Positions 41,674 through 52,254 of a DNA stretch of 64,000 bases are shown here, one piece after another; the first letter of the stretch is position 1; each line of letters begins with the position of its first letter. The position numbers were made by a program, and so were the translations under genes. Origin of the DNA: Flavicella marina (GTDB taxonomy: Bacteria > Bacteroidota > Bacteroidia > Flavobacteriales > Flavobacteriaceae); NCBI RefSeq assembly GCF_009193215.1, contig NZ_VYVA01000001.1, positions 558,001-622,000 of the forward strand. The letters run 5' to 3'. The notes beneath the pieces are model-generated. The model saw nothing but the letters and a program-made list of their open reading frames with translations, did no database searches and had not been told where the DNA came from.

Positions 41674-43578
41674 TTATTGACCTTCTTCAGAGTTTTTATT
41701 GATGTTGACATTAAACGAAGGTGCTCGATATTTTTCATCCAAATAGTGTGCAGGTATGGTCGTAGCATTTCCGTCACGTCCAGCTCGGTAATGCGGTGAC
41801 AATATTTCTATGCCTGCCTCATTGCAAGCATCCTGTATATTCGCATGCAATTCTGAATAAATTTTCGGAGAAGATTTTGGATGTTTTGTGTATGCATTTA
41901 ATTGATAACTTACATAAAAATCATCTAAACTAGTTTGTAATACAAAAGGTTTAGGGTTGTCATCGACCAAAGATGTTTTTACAGCAGCAGCGATCAATAC
42001 TTCATGTACTTTTGGCCAAGGCACATCATACCCTAAAGTAATTGTTGTATGCAGCACCAGACCTAAACCTAAATCTTCTGACGTAGAACTATAATTGATT
42101 GTACTACCGTTTAAAATTGCAGCGTTTGGAATACTTACTTCTTCATTTTTCGGTGTTCGAACGCGTGTTACAAGCATGGTTTTCTCAATTACATCGCCTA
42201 CTGTTCCCGAAATTTTCACACGATCTCCTATTTTAAAAGCCCTCATATATGTAATTACCAATCCCGCAATAATGTTTCCGATTGCAGAAGAAGAACCTAA
42301 CGATATCAACAAACCAAAAAACACACTTACTCCTTTGAAAACAGGAGAGTCACTACCTGGTAAGTATGGAAAAATCACTACAAATGAAAAAGCATAAATA
42401 ACGATTTTCAACAAGTTGAATGTTGGTTTTGCCCAATCAGGATAAAACCCTCTGATCTTTAATTTTTCACTAGAAATCTCATCTGCTAAAAACTTAAGAA
42501 AACGTATAAACGACCTCGTAACAAAAAGAATAATTGCAATGGCGAATAGCGATGGAATGAAATTTATAAATCCATAAATAACATTTTTCAGAGGTGTTAA
42601 CACAAAACCTATCAACTTTGCAGCGATGCCTTCAGTAGCTGGGAATATACTCAGTATAGTGGGTAATGTGATATAAACAACCGTAATAATTAATAAAAAG
42701 CGTAAACTCTTAAACAGTAGCCTGATAATTTTAAGCTCTTTTTCTTGTGATAAAAATTCGTAATTTTTTATCGTAATACCTTTCAACAAATGCTTGTACT
42801 TTGTAATTAATTTTTGGTTGGCATATTTAATTCCTTTATTGATATATTTTACAACAATGTAAAACACTACCAAAACCAAAATCATCAACCCTATACGAAT
42901 CGCATTCGACTGCAAGCTATTTTTCTCCGCATACCTAACTGAACAATCTTTTACACGTTCAAGAATTTCATTTGCATAAATATCAGGTGTTTTTGCCACC
43001 CAAAAGGCATCTCTATCAGAAACACTGATCAATACCGACTCTTCATATAAAATTTCATAAGAAAGATCTATTTCATCTATAGAAAAAGCTGCTACATCAA
43101 AACTTCCACTTGTAACAATACTCTCTATTTTTTTTGAAATTCTCTCTGCCCTTTCCGTTGGACTCAGAACTCCTTGTTTTGAATACACATAAAACAAGGT
43201 GTCTTTTGCTAAAACAACAGGAACTCCAACTGTATTTGCCCTTAGCGAATCGATTTCTTTTTGCAGAAACAAATCCCTTTGACTTTGAGCTTTTTGTAAA
43301 GAATCTATACGTTTCTGAATTCTTTCTTTTTTCTTTTTATCGGTTGTTTTTAAGGTATTCTTTTGAGTTTTTAGCAGCAACTCTTGTATGCTATCATGTA
43401 GATTTTTTTCTTTAGTTTCAGTTATTAAATCTAACGTCAAAGCCTTTTGTGCCACTAATGCTGAATCTATCTTTTGAATAGAGTCTAGCTGACCATAGCT
43501 CAAATTGCAAATCAACAAAAGAACACATGTAAAACAAAAAGAAAAATATTGGATTGAATTCTTAAAAAAGTAGTTCAT
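41674..43578 (-). CDS. MscS-family mechanosensitive channel with exported N-terminal domain
   Basis: 634 residues. A signal-like helix (to about 30), then a long charged coiled-coil periplasmic region (about 35-150, KKKKERIQKRIDSLQKAQSQRD), then several membrane helices (about 225-440), then the MscS pore and beta domain: FFGLLISLGSSSAIGNIIAGLVITYMRAFKIGDRVKI and EKTMLVTRVRTPKNEEVSIPNA. The C-terminal domain (about 520-620) is the MscS alpha-beta vestibule. It opens under membrane tension to release solutes, useful for a marine cell in osmotic downshock. Confidence 0.92.
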   Translation of the reverse strand: MNYFFKNSIQYFSFCFTCVLLLICNLSYGQLDSIQKIDSALVAQKALTLDLITETKEKNLHDSIQELLLKTQKNTLKTTDKKKKERIQKRIDSLQKAQSQRDLFLQKEIDSLRANTVGVPVVLAKDTLFYVYSKQGVLSPTERAERISKKIESIVTSGSFDVAAFSIDEIDLSYEILYEESVLISVSDRDAFWVAKTPDIYANEILERVKDCSVRYAEKNSLQSNAIRIGLMILVLVVFYIVVKYINKGIKYANQKLITKYKHLLKGITIKNYEFLSQEKELKIIRLLFKSLRFLLIITVVYITLPTILSIFPATEGIAAKLIGFVLTPLKNVIYGFINFIPSLFAIAIILFVTRSFIRFLKFLADEISSEKLKIRGFYPDWAKPTFNLLKIVIYAFSFVVIFPYLPGSDSPVFKGVSVFFGLLISLGSSSAIGNIIAGLVITYMRAFKIGDRVKISGTVGDVIEKTMLVTRVRTPKNEEVSIPNAAILNGSTINYSSTSEDLGLGLVLHTTITLGYDVPWPKVHEVLIAAAVKTSLVDDNPKPFVLQTSLDDFYVSYQLNAYTKHPKSSPKIYSELHANIQDACNEAGIEILSPHYRAGRDGNATTIPAHYLDEKYRAPSFNVNINKNSEEGQ

Positions 43579-43653
43579 CTATAAAAAGTTAAGCCTTAGT
43601 AGATGTTAAAATACTAAAAAATTCAATGCCAAGTTAGGTTTCGTGTAGAGGGT

Positions 43654-45003
43654 TTAAAAACCTAACATCAATTTCGCAATCATAAAATATATTAGAATCC
43701 CAAAAATATCGTTACTGGTTGTGATAAAAGGACCTGTTGCCAATGCTGGATCAATACCATTTCTATCTAATAAAATAGGAATAAAGGTACCTATAAGTGC
43801 TGCGATGGTAATAACAATCATCAAGGCTAATGCAATCACCATAGTTATTGTTGAATTCTCTATTTGAAAGAATCCATATACGGCAATTAATAATGATAGA
43901 GCCAATCCATTCAACAAAGTCAAACCAATCTCTTTTATCAACCTATTTACAACACTTCCTTTGATGTTGTTATTTGCCAATCCTTGTACCATAATCGCAC
44001 TAGATTGCACACCCACATTTCCTGCCATAGCAGCAATCAGCGGCGTAAAGAAAAACAATTTAGGATAACTTTTTAGCGCATCCTCAAAACCTCCCATTAT
44101 CGATGCAGCTCCCAAACCACCTAGAAGTCCTAAAACCAACCAAGGCAAACGCGCTTTTGTCAATTGCAAAATACTATCATCAGCTTCAACATCATCGGTA
44201 ATACCAGCAGCCATTTGATAATCTTTATCTGCTTCATCACGAATTACATCAACGACATCATCCAACGTAATTTGACCTATCAAACGATTCATTTCATCTA
44301 CTACCGGAACGACAAATAAGTCGTATTTCTGCATAGTTTTAGCTACATCTTCATCGTTTTCATCTGCTCTTACATAAGTTATCTTCGGATTGTAAACCTC
44401 TTTTACAGGAGTACGTGTCGATGTGGTAAGCAAACTTTTTAACGAAAGTCTCCCTTTTAACACATCGTTATCGTCTACAACGTAAATCGTATGAACTTTA
44501 TCATAATCTTCTGCCTGCTTACGCATCTCTTTAACACAATGAAGATTGGTCCAGTTTTCGTTGACTTTGATCAACTCTTTCCCCATCAGACCACCTGCGG
44601 TATCTTCGTCATATCTTAATAGATCAACAATATCCTTTGCATGCTCAACATCTTCAATTTGAGAAATTACTTCATTTTTTTGCTCTTCAGGCAACTCTGC
44701 AATAATATCAGCCGCATCATCAGAGTTTAACTCATCAATTTCTTTTGCAATCTCTTCAGTAGATAATTCTCTTAAAATCTTCTCACGAGTATCTTCATCT
44801 AATTCGGTAAGAATTTCTGATGTTTTTTCTGCATCTAAAAGCCTGATAATAAAAACAGCTTCTTCAAAATTCAGCTCTTCAAGAATCTCAGCGATATCTG
44901 CATGGTGCACCTCTTCTAATAGCTGTGATAGTGATTGATTATCACTATTTGCTATAAGCTCTCTTACATTGTCAATATATGCTTGTGTAACATCAATGTG
45001 CAT
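43654..45003 (-). CDS. mgtE: MgtE-family magnesium transporter
   Basis: 449 residues from the ATG at 45003; the upstream TTG is rejected. The N domain (about 15-125) has superhelical repeats such as [24 protein letters not shown] and [14 protein letters not shown]. The CBS pair (about 130-255) has [17 protein letters not shown] and [19 protein letters not shown]. Five membrane helices follow (about 285-449), with [16 protein letters not shown] and [20 protein letters not shown] lining the Mg pore. In known MgtE the cytosolic domains gate the pore by sensing internal Mg. Its start overlaps the end of rsmA by 11 bp, so the two are translationally coupled. Confidence 0.95.
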   Translation of the reverse strand: MHIDVTQAYIDNVRELIANSDNQSLSQLLEEVHHADIAEILEELNFEEAVFIIRLLDAEKTSEILTELDEDTREKILRELSTEEIAKEIDELNSDDAADIIAELPEEQKNEVISQIEDVEHAKDIVDLLRYDEDTAGGLMGKELIKVNENWTNLHCVKEMRKQAEDYDKVHTIYVVDDNDVLKGRLSLKSLLTTSTRTPVKEVYNPKITYVRADENDEDVAKTMQKYDLFVVPVVDEMNRLIGQITLDDVVDVIRDEADKDYQMAAGITDDVEADDSILQLTKARLPWLVLGLLGGLGAASIMGGFEDALKSYPKLFFFTPLIAAMAGNVGVQSSAIMVQGLANNNIKGSVVNRLIKEIGLTLLNGLALSLLIAVYGFFQIENSTITMVIALALMIVITIAALIGTFIPILLDRNGIDPALATGPFITTSNDIFGILIYFMIAKLMLGF

Positions 45004-45766
45004 CTTGTTCAATTAATGAGGTAAGATTAATAAATTCTTCTACTGATAGTTGTTCTGGACGTTTTGTAAACAATTCTGTTTCTCGAAGCGAGTCAGACAA
45101 ATTTAAGGCTTTCAAACTACTTCGCAACATTTTTCTTCTTTGGCCAAACGCTGTTTTGACAACTCTAAAAAACAATTTTTCGTCTACTGGCAATGAATAA
45201 TCTTCTTTTCGAAGCATTCTTATAACACCAGAATCTACCTTTGGAGGAGGATTGAAAACTGTTGGAGGAACTGTAAACAAATACTCTACGTCGTAAAATG
45301 CCTGAGCTAAAACAGAAAGAATACCATAGGTTTTACTTCCTTTTTTTTCAGCAATTCTCTGTGCCACTTCTTTTTGAAACATTCCAGAAAACTCAGGTAT
45401 TCTATCTCGATGTTCTAAGGTTTTAAAAACAATTTGAGATGAAATATTGTATGGAAAATTTCCTACTATGGCGAACTGATCTTCGAAATAATCGGTAATA
45501 TTTATTTTTAAAAAATCTGCCGAAATAATTCTCGGTGTTAAATTTAAATAGGTATTCTGTAAGTATTCTACAGACTCTGTATCTATTTCAATTACATGAG
45601 TAGTATATTTTTTTTCTAATAAATACTTTGTCATCACTCCCATCCCAGGTCCGATTTCAAGTACCGTATCATAACCCTTTTCGGTAAGAGTGTTTGCGAT
45701 GTCACTTGCAATTTGCTCATCTTTTAAAAAGTGTTGCCCTAAATGTTTTTTTGCTCTTACTGTCAT
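44993..45766 (-). CDS. rsmA: 16S rRNA (adenine1518-N6/adenine1519-N6)-dimethyltransferase
   Basis: Dimethylates two adjacent adenines near the 3' end of 16S rRNA during small-subunit maturation. 257 residues from the ATG at 45766, giving [18 protein letters not shown], the family's standard N-terminus; the 11 codons upstream are rejected. SAM motif I is [16 protein letters not shown], and the target-base motif is [20 protein letters not shown] is typical of the C-terminal domain. It overlaps mgtE by 11 bp, an arrangement that ties the two genes to one message. Confidence 0.96.
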   Translation of the reverse strand: MTVRAKKHLGQHFLKDEQIASDIANTLTEKGYDTVLEIGPGMGVMTKYLLEKKYTTHVIEIDTESVEYLQNTYLNLTPRIISADFLKINITDYFEDQFAIVGNFPYNISSQIVFKTLEHRDRIPEFSGMFQKEVAQRIAEKKGSKTYGILSVLAQAFYDVEYLFTVPPTVFNPPPKVDSGVIRMLRKEDYSLPVDEKLFFRVVKTAFGQRRKMLRSSLKALNLSDSLRETELFTKRPEQLSVEEFINLTSLIEQDAH

Positions 45767-45834
45767 GTCAGAATATTTTATAAAACATTTGCAGCGCACA
45801 CAAGGTTACCCGCAAATCACACTATTAGAAACTA

Positions 45835-46161
45835 TTAATTTTTTGCAGAAAACTGCTTGTCAATCATTTTCATTTCTGTCTCAAAAAAAACAAATTTACC
45901 CGCATACCTTGCGTTCATTTTATTTTTTAAAATCGCAGAATCTTCAGAGTAAAAAGCCTCCAATGCTTCTTTGGTCTCTACCGTATACTGCACACTATAC
46001 GTAACACCACCCATATCTTCTTTTACCAAAACTTTACACATTTTTGCAGATAAAAACTTGCCTGTTTCTAACATTTCTGGAATGTGCGTATTCTGCATCC
46101 ATTGCAACCAATCTTGCTCAGATGTTTCTTCAATATTTGTGGTAATATTATACACGTACAT
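45835..46161 (-). CDS. DUF4286-family protein
   Basis: 108 residues with no signal peptide. The sequence begins MYVYNITTNIEETSEQDWLQWMQNTHIPEML and has VTYSVQYTVETKEALEAFYSEDS, a small ferredoxin-like alpha+beta fold (dimeric alpha-beta barrel type) found widely in Bacteroidota next to rsmA or serS. Function unknown. It lies between serS and rsmA on the same strand and may be co-transcribed with rsmA, 68 bp downstream. Confidence 0.8.
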   Translation of the reverse strand: MYVYNITTNIEETSEQDWLQWMQNTHIPEMLETGKFLSAKMCKVLVKEDMGGVTYSVQYTVETKEALEAFYSEDSAILKNKMNARYAGKFVFFETEMKMIDKQFSAKN

Positions 46162-46253
46162 AGTCTACTCAGTATTTTATTTCGAGGCCAAAGATAAGCA
46201 GAACTTATGGGAATAAAAATTGTTCCTTATGAAGTAATTATTAACTTCAATTC

Positions 46254-46282
46254 AAAAAAAATCCCCATCAAATTGATGGGGA
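46254..46282 (-). terminator. Intrinsic terminator after serS
   Basis: Perfect 10-bp stem TCCCCATCAA/TTGATGGGGA (46262-46271 with 46273-46282), followed on the minus strand by eight Ts. It ends the serS transcript before the DUF4286 gene. Confidence 0.9.
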
Positions 46283-46305
46283 CAGCATATTTTATTTTTC
46301 AGAAT

Positions 46306-47580
46306 TTAATCAATCATATCAAACCCTGTATAAGGTACTAACACATCAGGAATTTTAATTCCATCAGGAGTTTGATTGTTCTCTAACAAAGAAGCCAACA
46401 CTCTAGGTAACGCCAATGCACTTCCATTTAAAGTATGTGCCAATTGTTTTTTTCCATCTTTATTTTTAAATCGCAACTTCAAACGATTTGCTTGAAATGT
46501 TTCAAAATTTGAAACAGAACTTATCTCTAACCATTTTTTTTGAGATGTTGAATACGCCTCAAAATCGTAAGTTAACGCAGATGTAAATCCTAAATCACCT
46601 CCACATAATTTCAAGATTCTGTATGGTAAACCAAGTTCTCTTAGAATTTCTTTAACATGCTCTACCATTCCGTCTAAAGCTTGGTAAGAATTTTCTGGAG
46701 TCTCTAATCGAACAATCTCTACCTTGTCAAACTGGTGCAAACGATTCAACCCACGAACATGAGCTCCATACGAACCTGCTTCTCTTCTAAAACATGGAGA
46801 ATAGGCTGTGTTCAAAATAGGAAACTCTTCTTCTTTTAAAATAACATCTCTGTAGATATTGGTAACAGGAACTTCTCCCGTTGGTATCAAATACAAATCA
46901 TCTTTTGCATCATGATACATTTGACCTTCTTTATCTGGCAATTGCCCAGTTGCTATTCCCGAAGCTTCATTTACCAAATATGGCGGCTGAACTTCTAAAT
47001 ATCCAGCCTCAGAATTTTTATCTAAGAAATAATTGATCAACGCACGTTGTAATCTTGCTCCTTTTCCCTTGTAAACAGGAAAACCAGCTGCGGTAATTTT
47101 ATTTCCTAGTTCAAAATCAATGATATCATACTTTTTCACCAATTCCCAATGAGGCAACGCACCGTCATGTAATTCTGGAATCGCACCTTCTTCAAAAACT
47201 AGTTCATTATCTTCTTCTGAGCTACCTGCAGGCACAATTTTATTTGGAACATTCGGTATCGTATACAGCAACTCTTGTAACTCAGTATTTATCGTTGCAA
47301 GTTTCTCTGTCAATTGCTTAGACTCTTCTTTCAAAGCACCAGTTTTTTCTTTTAAAACATTCGCTTTTTGTACTTCACCAGACTTAAATAACACACCTAT
47401 TTCTTTAGATATTTTGTTTGCTTCTGCCAACGTATTATCTAAACTAGCCTGAGTAGACTTTCTGTTTTCATCCAATTCAATTACAGCGTCGATCGTACTT
47501 TCTGCATCTTTAAAGTTACGTTTTGCTAAACCCGCTAAAACAGCTTCTTTATTGTCTTTGATATAGTGAACTTGTAACAT
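46306..47580 (-). CDS. serS: Seryl-tRNA synthetase
   Basis: Charges tRNA-Ser. 424 residues, a class II synthetase of normal length. The N-terminal coiled-coil arm (about 30-110) binds the long variable arm of tRNA-Ser. The catalytic core (about 150-424) has FLDKNSEAGYLEVQPPYLVNE (motif 1 region), PCFRREAGSYGAHVRGLNRLHQFDKVE (motif 2) and LNGSALALPRVLASLLENNQ (motif 3 arginine). A single unit ended by a strong terminator. Confidence 0.97.
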   Translation of the reverse strand: MLQVHYIKDNKEAVLAGLAKRNFKDAESTIDAVIELDENRKSTQASLDNTLAEANKISKEIGVLFKSGEVQKANVLKEKTGALKEESKQLTEKLATINTELQELLYTIPNVPNKIVPAGSSEEDNELVFEEGAIPELHDGALPHWELVKKYDIIDFELGNKITAAGFPVYKGKGARLQRALINYFLDKNSEAGYLEVQPPYLVNEASGIATGQLPDKEGQMYHDAKDDLYLIPTGEVPVTNIYRDVILKEEEFPILNTAYSPCFRREAGSYGAHVRGLNRLHQFDKVEIVRLETPENSYQALDGMVEHVKEILRELGLPYRILKLCGGDLGFTSALTYDFEAYSTSQKKWLEISSVSNFETFQANRLKLRFKNKDGKKQLAHTLNGSALALPRVLASLLENNQTPDGIKIPDVLVPYTGFDMID

Positions 47581-47694
47581 TTTGTTGTTTCTTTTAAAAA
47601 GGCAAATTTATAAAAATAGATTTTCTAACTGCTTATAAAACAAGAATAGTTTTATGTCTGAAACGCAGTTGAGTTCTTACTAAAATTGGCTAAG

Positions 47695-48630
47695 TTAAAT
47701 TTGTGAAGTTTTCAACATAGATAAAGACTTGATCTTGTCTTTCGATAATTGCAATTTCAAACTTTCAACACTGTCAAACTTTTGCTCTTCTCGTAAAAAA
47801 GAATACAATTCTATTTTCAGTGACTTCCCATACAAATCTTCATCAAAATCAAAAAAATGTGTTTCGATAGTTTGATGCAATCCCTTAACAGTAGGGCGAA
47901 CACCGATATTCATCATACCATAAACAGATGTACCATCGATTATAGTACCCACCAAATACGCACCGTTTTTAGGAATCAACTTATAGGACTCTTGAATTTT
48001 TAAATTTGCAGTAGGATAACCAATTGTATTTCCCAATCGATCTCCCCTTACAACTTCTCCTGAAAGCGTATATCGTCTACCTAAATAATTTGTTACGGTT
48101 TCAATATCTCCTCCAGCCAATGCTTTTCTAATTTTCGTTGAGCTAACTGAAATTTCATCAATATCTTGAACAGGAATTTCATCTACAGAAAAATCATACA
48201 TCGCACCATACTCTTCTAATTGTTCAAAATCTCCTTCTCTATTTCTTCCGAATCGATGATCGTAACCAATAACAAGTTTCGATGTATTCAAATGATTCAC
48301 CAAAATATCTCTCACAAAATCAAATGCCGTAAGACGAGAAAATTCTTTATCAAAAGGATGAATAATCAAATAATCCAATCCTGATTTTTTTAGAATCTCA
48401 ATCCTCTCATCAATCGTATCAATCAATTTAATTGAATTTTCTTTTTGCAAAACCATTCTTGGATGTGGAAAAAAAGTAAGCAGTACAGAGTTTCTATTTT
48501 CTTTCTTTGCTGCTGATATCAGCTGCTCTAAAATTTTCTGATGCCCAATATGCACACCATCAAAAGTACCTATAGTTACAATAGATTTTTTAGTATCCTT
48601 AAAATTCTTGTAATTTTCAATTACTTTCAA
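47695..48630 (-). CDS. ribF: Bifunctional riboflavin kinase / FAD synthetase
   Basis: Makes FMN from riboflavin and then FAD. 311 residues. The N-terminal adenylyltransferase domain has VTIGTFDGVHIGHQKIL, GYDHRFGRNREGDF and VSSTKIRKAL. The C-terminal kinase domain (about 185-305) has GNTIGYPTANL and the end of the flavokinase barrel, FLREEQKFDSVESLKLQL. The start codon is TTG at 48630; no ATG lies nearby in frame and the N-terminus fits the family, so I accept it. Divergent from the metalloprotease gene. It supplies FAD for ApbE-type modification. Confidence 0.94.
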   Translation of the reverse strand: MKVIENYKNFKDTKKSIVTIGTFDGVHIGHQKILEQLISAAKKENRNSVLLTFFPHPRMVLQKENSIKLIDTIDERIEILKKSGLDYLIIHPFDKEFSRLTAFDFVRDILVNHLNTSKLVIGYDHRFGRNREGDFEQLEEYGAMYDFSVDEIPVQDIDEISVSSTKIRKALAGGDIETVTNYLGRRYTLSGEVVRGDRLGNTIGYPTANLKIQESYKLIPKNGAYLVGTIIDGTSVYGMMNIGVRPTVKGLHQTIETHFFDFDEDLYGKSLKIELYSFLREEQKFDSVESLKLQLSKDKIKSLSMLKTSQI

Positions 48631-48787
48631 AAGTGTCCTATTTGTTTTTTTATACGATGCAAATTTACACTCATTTTTGATTTTAAGACTGTGATTTTGT
48701 TCTTTTTTTAATCAACTTATTTCTATCTCGGCTCGCTTTACCGATTAATTATTACCCATAGTATTCTAAACTCTTATTTTTTTTGAA

Positions 48788-48795
48788 TAAGTTTG
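48788..48795 (+). promoter_or_regulatory. -7 promoter element of the metalloprotease gene
   Basis: TAAGTTTG matches TAnnTTTG. The upstream in-frame TTG start at 48793 is part of it, so the ATG at 48814 is the real start. Confidence 0.5.
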
Positions 48796-48813
48796 TCTAA
48801 TAAGTCTATATCT

Positions 48814-51800
48814 ATGAAAATTTTCTTTAAGCAGCTTCTATCGTTTTTGCCAATCGTACTTTTTTCGTTTACAAGTCTCTTTGCACAAACCGAAAAATTA
48901 TGGACCGAAGAAACGCCAAGCAATTTGTTTTTGTTTCAAAAAACTGCAAAACAAACACTACCCACGGAAGAAAAAATTTATCGACTAGACCTGTCATTGT
49001 TAAAAAACATCCTAAAACAAACACACCAAAACACCAAAGCAAAATCTTTAAAAAGTACTGAAACTGTACTTCCATTTCCTGACCAAAACGGAAATTTAAT
49101 TTATTATACCATCACCGAAACAAGCAACCTTTCACCCGAACTTCAGGCTAAATATCCTACGATAAGATCTTATAAAGGTGTTTCAAATGACGCAAAAAAA
49201 ACGATCATTCGTTTTAGTGTAAGTTCAATTGGTTTACACTCGATGAAACTGGCCGGAAACGGAAAGTCAGAATTCATCGACCCATACACAAAAGATGCGC
49301 TTACCTATAGTGTTTACGCTAAATCTGATCTTCCATACAAACGCACTAATTTTATCTGTCAGTTTGAAGACAGCACTGCTTCAAAAACCGGGAACAAACA
49401 ACAACTAAACGAAAAAACAAATACCGATGGCAAACACAGATTGTTTAGACTTGCACTCTCTTGTACCGGCGAATACGCCGAATACCACATTGCAGATCAA
49501 GGGTTAGAATCTGGAACTGACGAAGAAAAAAAAGCAGGAGTACTTGCCGCTATGAACATCAGCATGACACGAATTAATGGTGTTTTCGAAAAAGAACTTG
49601 CCGTTTCGATGCAACTGGTAGCCAATACTGATGATTTGATTTTTTTAGATCCTGATACAGATGGGTATACAAGTGATGATGATTTTGCTATGGTTGATGA
49701 AGTACAAACCAAATGTGATTTACTTGTCGGTACTGCCAATTATGACATAGGACATTTATTCAACACTGGGTTTTCTGGACTTGCAGAATTAGGATCTCCT
49801 TGTACCAATAAAAAAGCCCAAGCCGTTTCAGGTAGAACACCAGCCAATGGAGATTCTTTTGATATAGATTTCGTTGCACACGAAATGGGACATCAATTTG
49901 GAGCCACCCATACATTTAATAATTCATGTGGTAACAATGTAACTGCTTCAACTGCTGTTGAGACAGGCAGTGGATCTACGATTATGGCCTATACAGGCAT
50001 CTGCCCTCCAAATGTGCAATCAAATAGTGATGACTACTTTCATGGCATTAGTTTAGAGCAAATGTATCTAAATATTACTTTTGGAAATAGTACGTGTGGT
50101 AGTGAATCGAGCATTGGAAATACAGCTCCTACCGCAGATGCCGGTCAAGATTACACCATCCCAACTTCAACTCCATTTGCACTTAATGGAATTGGCACCT
50201 CTGACTCTGGATCTATTAGTTATTGCTGGGAACAAATCGACAACGAACAACGCACAATGCCTCCACTAGCTACGAGCAATAGCGGCCCTCTCTTTCGTTC
50301 TATGCCAGCAACCAGTAATTCAGAAAGACATTTCCCTAAAATAGAAACCACAATAAGTGGAAATACAGGTAGTACTTGGGAACAACTTCCTTCGGTTTCT
50401 AGAGATCTCAAATTCAAACTTACAGTTCGAGACGAAAATACATCAGGTGGTCAATTTGCTACCGACGACGTGAGAGTTGTTGTTGAAGATTCTGGGAGTG
50501 CCTTTGAAGTAACTTCGCAAACCACATCTGAAACTTTGAATACCGGAGAATCGCTAAGCATAACATGGAATGTTGCAAATACAAACAATGCTCCTTATAA
50601 TGTTGACTTTGTGACTATCTTATTTTCTTCTGATGGCGGACTCACCTTTCCTACTGTATTAACTGCGAATACACTAAACAATGGTACCGCTACAGTTGTT
50701 GTACCAAATATCGCCACCACACAAGGACGTATAAAAGTTGCTGCAGTTGATAATATTTTTTACAATATAAACCAATCAGACTTGGTTGTAGAAACTTCAA
50801 AATTCATCATGAATCTAGATGAAAATCCAGTTTCAACTTGTATCCCAGATGTTGCAATTTTTGAGTTCACCTACAATACTTTTCAAAGCTTTAATGAAGA
50901 AACTACCTTTTCTGTAAGCAATCTACCTGATGGTTGTACTGCAACTTTTTCTCCAACTTCGGCAAGCGCAGATGCGACCATGGTTGTTTTAACCATAAAT
51001 GGTTTATCTGAAAGTAATGCCGGTATTCATGACTTAGTATTAACGGGAACAGCCACTACAGAAACCTATGCGGTTGACCTGCAACTATTCGCTCAAGAAA
51101 CAATTACTACACAACCCTATTTAACAGCACCAACAAACAATTCTACCAGTCATGCTTTGCCTATTGAATTTGTTTGGAACTCTGAAAATGAAGCAAATTC
51201 ATATATGATAGAAATAGCAACAGATGTGTACTTTTCGAGTATTGTAGAAACAGCGACAACGCAATTAAAAAAACACACCTCTACGAATCTTGAACAAAAC
51301 ACCGAATATTACTGGAGAGTAAAAGAGACCAATGACTGTAATGAAGGTTTATATTCAACTATATACAAACTTCAAACAGGCTTAATTGAAGATTTTGAGT
51401 TTGAAAAAACAGAAAACGCTTCAATCCCTGACAACGATCCAAACGGTATAAGTTCAATGATATCAATAATCGATAAAATTGACATTCAAAATGTTTCTGT
51501 AACAATTAACATTTCACATAGTTATGTAGGAGACTTAGTAGTGAAATTAACAAACCCAAGTGGTGAGGAAGTTGTTTTGGTTGAGGTAGACGGGAACAGA
51601 GATGGCGACAATTATACCAACACTAACTTTGACGACAGTGCAACGCAAACCATTACCGAAGGTACAGCTCCATACACTGGAACCTTTATCCCGAAAGAAG
51701 CATTGAGCCTTTTTTACTCAAAAGAGAGTAACGGAAACTGGACCTTACATGTTTCAGACAATGCAGCGGACGACACTGGAGAGTTGATCAACTGGAAGTT

Positions 51801-52149
51801 AACAATCACAGGAGTAAACCAAAACTCATTAAGTAATGAAGATATAATTGGCAATAACAACCCTAAAATAACGAAAGGATTTAGCCCTAATGGAGATGGT
51901 ATCAATGACTATTGGGTGATTGAAAACATAAATACCACAGATTTTTCTCATGAAAAGTTCCCAAATGCTAATGTCAAAATATACACACCAAGTGGACAAC
52001 TTGTATATTCGGCAGACAATTACAAAAATGACTGGAATGGCACAAACCAAAGTGGAGCAAAACTTCCAGTAGGTACCTATGTATTTCAAGTTACTTTTTC
52101 AAAACCTGAATTCAGCACTCAAAAAGGTTGGCTTTACTTAAAATATTAA
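48814..52149 (+). CDS. Secreted reprolysin-like zinc metalloprotease, T9SS type B
   Basis: 1111 residues. Signal peptide ending near SLFAQ, then a propeptide-like region to about 200. The protease domain (about 205-430) has VAHEMGHQFGATH (His356, Glu357, His360, His366) with a possible Met-turn at GSTIMAYTGIC. Beta-rich domains follow (about 440-840), then a proprotein convertase P-like domain (about 855-1000: VTINISHSYVGDLVVKLTNPSG, NGNWTLHVSDNAADDTGEL), then a gliding-motility-type C-terminal domain (ITKGFSPNGDGINDYW, GTYVFQVTF), the type B T9SS signal. Probably exported to degrade proteins outside the cell. Confidence 0.92.
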   Translation: MKIFFKQLLSFLPIVLFSFTSLFAQTEKLWTEETPSNLFLFQKTAKQTLPTEEKIYRLDLSLLKNILKQTHQNTKAKSLKSTETVLPFPDQNGNLIYYTITETSNLSPELQAKYPTIRSYKGVSNDAKKTIIRFSVSSIGLHSMKLAGNGKSEFIDPYTKDALTYSVYAKSDLPYKRTNFICQFEDSTASKTGNKQQLNEKTNTDGKHRLFRLALSCTGEYAEYHIADQGLESGTDEEKKAGVLAAMNISMTRINGVFEKELAVSMQLVANTDDLIFLDPDTDGYTSDDDFAMVDEVQTKCDLLVGTANYDIGHLFNTGFSGLAELGSPCTNKKAQAVSGRTPANGDSFDIDFVAHEMGHQFGATHTFNNSCGNNVTASTAVETGSGSTIMAYTGICPPNVQSNSDDYFHGISLEQMYLNITFGNSTCGSESSIGNTAPTADAGQDYTIPTSTPFALNGIGTSDSGSISYCWEQIDNEQRTMPPLATSNSGPLFRSMPATSNSERHFPKIETTISGNTGSTWEQLPSVSRDLKFKLTVRDENTSGGQFATDDVRVVVEDSGSAFEVTSQTTSETLNTGESLSITWNVANTNNAPYNVDFVTILFSSDGGLTFPTVLTANTLNNGTATVVVPNIATTQGRIKVAAVDNIFYNINQSDLVVETSKFIMNLDENPVSTCIPDVAIFEFTYNTFQSFNEETTFSVSNLPDGCTATFSPTSASADATMVVLTINGLSESNAGIHDLVLTGTATTETYAVDLQLFAQETITTQPYLTAPTNNSTSHALPIEFVWNSENEANSYMIEIATDVYFSSIVETATTQLKKHTSTNLEQNTEYYWRVKETNDCNEGLYSTIYKLQTGLIEDFEFEKTENASIPDNDPNGISSMISIIDKIDIQNVSVTINISHSYVGDLVVKLTNPSGEEVVLVEVDGNRDGDNYTNTNFDDSATQTITEGTAPYTGTFIPKEALSLFYSKESNGNWTLHVSDNAADDTGELINWKLTITGVNQNSLSNEDIIGNNNPKITKGFSPNGDGINDYWVIENINTTDFSHEKFPNANVKIYTPSGQLVYSADNYKNDWNGTNQSGAKLPVGTYVFQVTFSKPEFSTQKGWLYLKY

Positions 52150-52254
52150 TATCTATGCAAAAAACACAAACAAAATGAACACTGTGTCAAACAGTTAATT
52201 TTTTTTCCTATTAAAAAATTTGTATTTTCATAGAAACTAACCAACTATATCTCT

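Noticed and set aside
45690-46004. Plus-strand frame opposite rsmA and DUF4286
   Set aside because: Antisense to two genes with clear families; composition matches a shadow frame.
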